From Chara braunii (lineage: Eukaryota; Streptophyta; Charophyceae; Charales; Characeae), in contig BFEA01000108.1 in assembly GCA_003427395.1 (NCBI GenBank), positions 2,181,043-2,205,308 on the forward strand: 24,266 bases of DNA, read 5' to 3'. The notes beneath the pieces are model-generated. The model did no database searches. It was not told the DNA's origin and saw nothing but the letters and a program-made list of their open reading frames with translations. Position 1 is the stretch's first letter, and each line of letters starts with the position of its first letter. A program made the translations under genes and the position numbers. Of the stretch, positions 19,873 to 24,266 are shown in pieces.

Positions 19873-20560
19873 CGCCCTGCCTCGTTGGCAGGGTACTCAT
19901 AACAAACAAATACAAAAGAAAAAAAAGAAAACAACAAGTTTGAGAACGTGACCGTCTTTGCTGTAAGATGCATGCAAGACTGTGAGTGCGGTCTCCTAGA
20001 CAGCCCTGCACGACATAATTGCAGTACAAAGGCCCGTTTTTTTTCCTTTCCCTTTCGTGCACGGGCAAAAATAAAAATACGACTTTTGGGACATTGCCGA
20101 CCCTCTGTCCGACCCCCGAAAACTTCGGGTACTGGCCAGCATCTCGTATTTTCCCAACACTGGGGAAGGTACTGGTGGTTTAATAAACATTGTGCATACT
20201 GTGTTTGGACTATCATTGCTTCATTGTTTTCTGGATGTTATCTACTCGGCTTCTCCTTTGTGACTGGTTGTGAGGATTTTGTTGAACGAATTGCACTTTC
20301 AATGTTTTCGGTCATATCGCATGGACAAGTCTTCCGCTGTGCTTATCTCCCCCTGTGAGATGTGATACTCCATCCTCTCCCCTTCCTTTTGTGTATGTAT
20401 GGGCATACCTCGAAGTCTATGTGAGTGAGTGTTGGTCTTCTGACAACAAGCAACCAGGTTCAAAACATCCGTGTTTCAGCAGTTATGGGTTACTGACTTA
20501 CTAACTCGGCATGTGATTTTCAGGGCTTCACTCCACTACTCACCAAATGTGCAAAACTAA
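19873..20560. other. Non-coding stretch, nothing recognised
   Basis: An open frame on + (about 19948-20358) has no recognisable domain and mixed composition. A small hairpin, CCCGAA-AAC-TTCGGG, lies at 20115-20129. I see no supported gene. Confidence 0.4.
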
Positions 20561-20617
20561 ATCAATCTTCTCCTAGAAACTGGAACCATACAAGCCATAT
20601 GGTTTTCTTTTGTGCAG

Positions 20618-20706
20618 GTGGTGATGAGTGGAGCGAGGGCCTTAGGGCCACTGCACGTAAGAAAAGGAAAAACAAAAAAAACAAGACAACTACTGTAACG
20701 TTTGGA
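20618..20706 (+). other. Candidate 89-bp internal exon
   Basis: A pyrimidine tract and TGCAG (acceptor AG at 20616-20617) are followed 89 bases later by GTAAGT (donor GT at 20707). One frame reads GDEWSEGLRATARKKRKNKK.., open throughout with a Lys/Arg cluster like a nuclear localisation signal. Another frame is also open for most of it, so coding is not proven. No neighbouring exon was recognised. Confidence 0.3.
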
Positions 20707-20845
20707 GTAAGTTCGTAACCCATAACTCTTGGAACATAGACCTGAATCTGAATCCAGAATATATTGCTGGCCTGTTCGTGTTTCTCCAGCAGTTCAATAA
20801 CCATTCTTCCAAGTGAATGGGATCCCCGCTCATCTATGTGTTCCT

Positions 20846-20990
20846 CTCGGCCGCGGCCGAGGAGGCCGGCCGCGGGCCCGTGACCGAGGCCGCGCGGCCG
20901 AGTTTGTGTGCGGCCGTGCCAGGGCCAGATGGGGGCGCGCGCGGAAAAACGGCACACGCGCGCCGCCGGCGCACGTCGACCACTATCACC
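20846..20990. repeat. GC-rich palindromic block
   Basis: It contains CTCGGCCGCGGCCGAG (20846-20861), a perfect 16-bp palindrome, followed by repeated GGCCGCG-type words and CGCGCG stretches, about 80 percent GC in an AT-rich neighbourhood. It could be a CpG-island-like remnant. Confidence 0.65.
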
Positions 20991-21074
20991 CAGTACGAAA
21001 AAAAAATGTAAAAATTTGGGGGCGTGGATTTTGGTGTGTGATAAAAAAAATAAAGAAATAGAAGAAAAAAAAAT

Positions 21075-21191
21075 ATTGATTGATTGATGTTTTTTTTGAT
21101 TGATTGATTGATGGATGGATTGATTGGTTGATTGATTGATTGGTTGATTGATTGATTGATTGGTTGATTGGTTGATTGATTGATTGATCGA
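21075..21191 (+). repeat. (ATTG)n microsatellite
   Basis: Imperfect tetranucleotide array with TTGATTGA units, some changed to TTGG or TGGA. An apparent minus-strand protein of repeated Ser-Ile-Asn-Gln is an artefact of this array. Confidence 0.95.
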
Positions 21192-21235
21192 TCGGTGGCA
21201 GAGGGGTCCTCGCTCCCCTCCCCCCGGCACCCGCG

Positions 21236-21442
<207 letters not shown>

Positions 21443-21462
21443 TCATTTTTTTTTTTCTTTCT

Positions 21463-21480
21463 AATCAATCAATCAATCAA
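21463..21480 (+). repeat. (AATC)n short array
   Basis: Four and a half AATC units, the reverse complement of the ATTG array on the other side of the AC tract. Confidence 0.9.
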
Positions 21481-21681
21481 ACAGGACATAAGAAGAAGAA
21501 GAAGAAAGCAATTACCTTGGCAAAAGTTTTAGGACTCTTGACTCCATATCAGTCACGAAAAAAATGAAAAAAAAAAAATCCTGCTTTTCTTTTATTTATT
21601 TTTATTTTCTCTTTTTAACCGATTTTCGTTTTTCATTTTTTATAAACCCTAAATGAAGTCAAATTCAAAAAAACATTATAT

Positions 21682-21714
21682 GGGGTTGTAGGGTTTTCAA
21701 AACCCTACAACCCC
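21682..21714. repeat. 33-bp near-perfect hairpin with AAACCCTA-type motif
   Basis: GGGGTTGTAGGGTTTT (21682-21697) and AAAACCCTACAACCCC (21699-21714) are exact reverse complements separated by one C. Further A/T-rich flanks pair partly. AAACCCTAAA also occurs at 21644-21653. AAACCCTA is both the plant telomere-repeat core and the telo-box regulatory motif. Confidence 0.85.
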
Positions 21715-21774
21715 CTTTTTTTCAAGTTATTTTTCGACCTCCAAAAAAATATCAAAAATATCGGGCCGCAAACT

Positions 21775-21825
21775 AGGCCTGGCGGCCGCGGCGGCCGCAT
21801 TGCCCACGGCCTAGGCCGCGGGTGT
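21775..21825. repeat. Second GC-rich block with inverted CTAGGCC
   Basis: CTAGGCC and GGCCTAG flank a GCGGCCGCGGCGGCCGC core. Composition matches the GC block at 20846-20990, suggesting both derive from one element or were once adjacent. Confidence 0.55.
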
Positions 21826-22197
21826 CACATAGCCGCTCATTCTTTGCAGGGGACCTTTGGAAAAGGGATTTAACCCAATAAGGAGTACGATGTGGCCCCA
21901 GATTATATTTTTTTATGTGCAGTCGCAATTTTCAAAAGGGAGGCACACGTTTCGTTCCCACGGCCTGCCCTTCTGATTTTTTTACTTTTTCTTTTTACTT
22001 CGCAATTGCGCCACATCACTGCGTAGTCACACTAACGTTTAGTCAAACTAACGTATTCAAAAGCATTGCCTTTTCTTCAAGTTATTCTTCTTACACCCCA
22101 CTGAGTTGGGGTATTTCTCGGGCCAACCCTTCTTCCTTTAAAATTGGATTAAAATTACATGGATGATCCCACTCTTGCCTAGTACTTGTGACAGTTG
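21826..22197. other. AT-rich stretch, nothing recognised
   Basis: No gene is supported. It contains a CGCAATTGCG palindrome (22001-22010) and repeated ACTAACGT words. Confidence 0.4.
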
Positions 22198-22497
22198 AGG
22201 TGCTTAAATCCAGAGACATACTAAGTCTTCTTGTGACAGTGTGAAAGTAGAGGTACTCCAATCTTCGCAACATATTTATCCTTGTGTGAATTGGCATCGC
22301 CATCTTCGCATTCTATGTACTGTTCAGATCATCGAGAGTCCATGAATGTCCTAAGGAACGGGGCCATGAAGTGGCATGTTTTTTTAGGTGCTTAAATCTG
22401 GAGACATACTAAGTGTTCTTGTGACAGTGAGACAGTTGAGATGGTGCGATCTTCGCAACATACTCAGTTATCTTTATGTGCATTGACAGGGCCATCT
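22198..22497 (+). repeat. Tandem duplication, period 188
   Basis: Two copies begin AGGTGCTTAAATC at 22198 and 22386. They continue through GAGACATACTAAGT.TTCTTGTGACAGTG, ATCTTCGCAACATA and a final GCCATCT block. They are about 80 percent alike by eye with small indels. No coding frame is shared. Confidence 0.75.
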
Positions 22498-22935
22498 ACC
22501 TAAAATCAAAATTCGGCAAAGGGAAAGAAAAACTCCCTGACCTAAAACATATTACTTCTGGATGACCATTTTCACATAATAATATTATTAAGAGCTGTGA
22601 GAACTTCGCTCTTCACGCCATATGGGTTATATGAACTGCCCTCATTCTAAAGCATCTTCATTTTTCAAAAAAAGTTTGATGAATAAAATTTTCAATACAC
22701 TATTACACATAGTAAACAAAAAACAAAAATGATCACTCTTAAGTCATAATGATTGTGTAAACAATGCAATTTACGGACCCAAGGGGAAGAAAAAAACACC
22801 AACGGGCCTACCTCAGTTGAAAAGTTGAAATACAGACCTGAGCTCAAGTCCTGCTAGACTTTTATGAATGGAATAAATCATTCTGGGACAGAAAAGTGTG
22901 GTGACGAGGCAGGGAATGGAAGGCAGGAGGGAGGA
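22498..22935. other. AT-rich non-coding stretch
   Basis: No gene or repeat is supported here. Confidence 0.4.
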
Positions 22936-23036
22936 GGTTGAGCCCGGGGGGGGAGAGGGGGAGGGGCACAGGGAGGGGGAGGGGCACGGGAAAGGGGAGG
23001 GAAGAGTGAAAAGGAGAGGAAAGGGGAGGAAAGGGT
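22936..23036 (+). repeat. G-rich polypurine tract
   Basis: Almost purely A and G, with many runs of four or more G, including two copies of GGGGGAGGGGCAC. It is quadruplex-capable. Read on the minus strand it is a pyrimidine tract immediately after the splice-donor-like site at 23045. Confidence 0.7.
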
Positions 23037-23045
23037 TCCACTTAC

Positions 23046-23504
23046 GTCGAGGTCCTGTCCTTTTTTTGTCCAATTGTGGCTGCTGCATGCGAAAATCTTT
23101 GCAAGGGTGCCCACCCTTCAAAACCGGCCGAGCACGCGCCTGCTTGCGATGAACGCTGGACAACTGCATTATAGGTGGCACTGTGTTATTGTTGCTGATG
23201 TGGAGATTCTCTGAGTCCTGTCGATTTGTCTGAGCAGTATTCATTGCAGGCTGCCTTTTCGCACCGCCACCTACGTACGTCAATGGCATTGCAATTTCGT
23301 TGTCATCCACGGCCAAGTCTCCACGTTGACCACCCTCTCTTCCCGTAACTGCCACGTTCTTCGTCAACTTGACAAAACGTATTCCGTAGTTTTCTAAGGT
23401 TTGTCTTTTTCTTTCCTTGGCGCTGACGTTTCGAAAAACATCATCTGGTAGTTCCTGACCTTGCCCACCTGCTTGCTCTCTGAGCAGTTGTATTGCATCC
23501 ACCT
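23046..23504 (-). CDS. Candidate host exon (unknown protein), minus strand
   Basis: On the minus strand an acceptor (TTGTCTATTGTTTGCACCAG, ending 23505) is followed by an open frame of 459 bases and then GTAAGT (23045-23040). The exon would be symmetric, phase 1 at both ends. The product starts EVDAIQLLREQ, contains GQELPDDVFRNVSAKERKR and ends in a basic, Gln-rich part (RKQARARPVLKGG..QLDKKRTGPRR). I recognise no domain. The frame stays open past the donor only through the pyrimidine tract, giving Pro/Ser-rich low-complexity protein, which favours the donor as the true exon end. A degenerate second copy lies just upstream in the minus direction. It could instead be part of an unrecognised transposon. 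Confidence 0.4.
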
Positions 23505-23832
23505 CTGGTGCAAACAATAGACAACGAGGACAGGAGGAGGGGAGGGAGGGGGGGGGAGGGAATGACAAGACTTAGGGCCTTGCCGTAATACGTATTACAT
23601 ATTTCAAAGGTGTGTCTTTGTCTGTCATCGGCGCCTAGGTTTCCAAAAACATCATCCACTGGCAGAGGGAAACACCCTTTGTCTAAGGGTTGAGGGAGAG
23701 TAGAGTATCACTAGAAGTGAGAGGGTGAGGTTAAATTAGCATATTAGGCAGTTGTAGTGCATCCACCTCTGGTGCAAACAATAGACAACAAGGAGAGGGG
23801 GGGGGAGAAAGGCAAGCCTCAGGGCCTCGCTG
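23391..23832 (-). repeat. Segmental duplication covering the candidate exon's 5' part
   Basis: Copy 1 (23391-23589) and copy 2 (23601-23832) share two blocks. One is TTTC.AAGGT.TGTCTTT..CT..C.TCGGCGC then AAAACATCATC. The other is GCAGTTGTA.TGCATCCACC, continuing through the acceptor and a G-rich tract to AGGGCCT.GC. Copy 2 has an extra 80 or so bases between the blocks and a stop soon after its acceptor, so it is non-functional as an exon. Confidence 0.75.
23585..23598. repeat. 14-bp perfect palindrome
   Basis: GTAATACGTATTAC is self-complementary and lies at the junction between the two duplicated copies. Confidence 0.7.
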
Positions 23833-23959
23833 CACTACTCATCACGTGCAGAAAAGACAAAACAATGGCCGCGGTGTATCTTTCCATGTTCTAGCGGCAA
23901 ATTCATTCTCATTTTCCACAATCGGTTAGTAGATTATTGTTGCCCTTAGATCAGAAGAT

Positions 23960-24045
23960 TCAGACCTCAAATACCAGGAAACGGACTGATGCTCAGCAGA
24001 ATGGACATGGAGCCAAGCGCATAAGGACCTGTTTCACTTTCATTT
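23960..24045 (+). mobile_element. LINE-A-like 3'-end relic
   Basis: The words ACGGACTGATGCTC, AATGGA and GGAGCCA and a TAAGG..CT.TTT block align in order with 10045-10103, the last bases of LINE-A before its poly(A). Upstream, GACCTCAAAT.CCAG echoes the duplicated 3' UTR unit. Only the extreme 3' end remains and no A tail follows. It is either a very short 5'-truncated copy or a non-autonomous element sharing the LINE tail. Confidence 0.6.
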
Positions 24046-24191
24046 TTTTTAGAGCTCAAGTATCATGATGAGCACTATGTATCGTCAAACAGAGCTTCCT
24101 GGTAAACCGTATATACCGAAGTTGGGAAATTAAGGTGTCACACTGTCACCAGAAAGACAATTGTACTAGAAACAGCCACGTTATGGGTATT

Positions 24192-24195
<4 letters not shown>

Positions 24196-24266
<71 letters not shown>
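24196..24266 (+). repeat. (CT)n microsatellite running off the window edge
   Basis: Pure CT dinucleotides for at least 70 bases, cut by the window end. Confidence 0.95.

Noticed and set aside
14246-20135. TTCGGGTACTGG shared by 14247 and about 20123 as a possible LTR match
   Set aside because: A 12-base match is expected by chance in a window of this size and does not extend.
19948-20358. 136-codon + strand open frame
   Set aside because: No domain, no splice or start context, Cys-rich by composition; not enough to call a gene.

Overview
The window looks like a transposon-dense intergenic stretch of a eukaryotic nuclear genome. The best guess is a streptophyte (a charophyte alga or non-seed plant). 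The basis is L1-type LINEs whose ORF2 ends in a zf-RVT zinc domain, a Ty3/gypsy element with a C-terminal chromodomain (a chromovirus), long microsatellites, and pseudogene stops that often fit C-to-T changes, including CAG-to-TAG. The species cannot be fixed from the sequence. No rRNA, tRNA, CRISPR or bacterial-type operon is visible, and no complete host gene.

Layout. 1-925 is C-rich and gene-free. About 926-10125 is a long, decayed, nearly full-length LINE (LINE-A) on the + strand: a 5' region built of tandem monomers (clear at 1094-1620, fading upstream to about 925), ORF1 (1773-4398, gag-like with a zinc knuckle), a 246-nt gap, ORF2 (4645-9134: endonuclease, reverse transcriptase, zinc domain), and a 3' UTR with an internal duplication and an A22 tail. 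After a 152-nt repetitive spacer and an A13 run comes a second LINE of a different family (LINE-B, about 10291-13785). It is 5' truncated inside ORF2 just before the RT, is otherwise in one frame broken by three stops, and ends in A26.

14218-18381 holds the remains of a chromovirus: gag zinc-knuckle region, protease, RT, RNase H, integrase and chromodomain, in order and on the + strand, with many stops, a few frameshifts and several lost catalytic residues. No LTR, primer-binding site or capsid domain was found.

18.4-24.3 kb is mostly non-coding. It holds three tandem units anchored by A-runs (19.5-19.9 kb), GC-rich palindromes, a (ATTG)n/(AC)n/(AATC)n block, a 33-bp hairpin with AAACCCTA motifs, a 188-bp-period duplication, and a (CT)n tract at the edge. 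Two places have splice-signal-flanked open frames that could be host exons: a small one on + (20618-20706) and a larger symmetric-phase one on - (23046-23504), the latter beside a degenerate duplicate of itself. A short LINE 3'-end relic lies at 23960-24045.

The genes do not form a host pathway. The LINE proteins would act together in target-primed reverse transcription, and the chromovirus proteins in reverse transcription and chromodomain-directed integration. Every copy here looks inactive.
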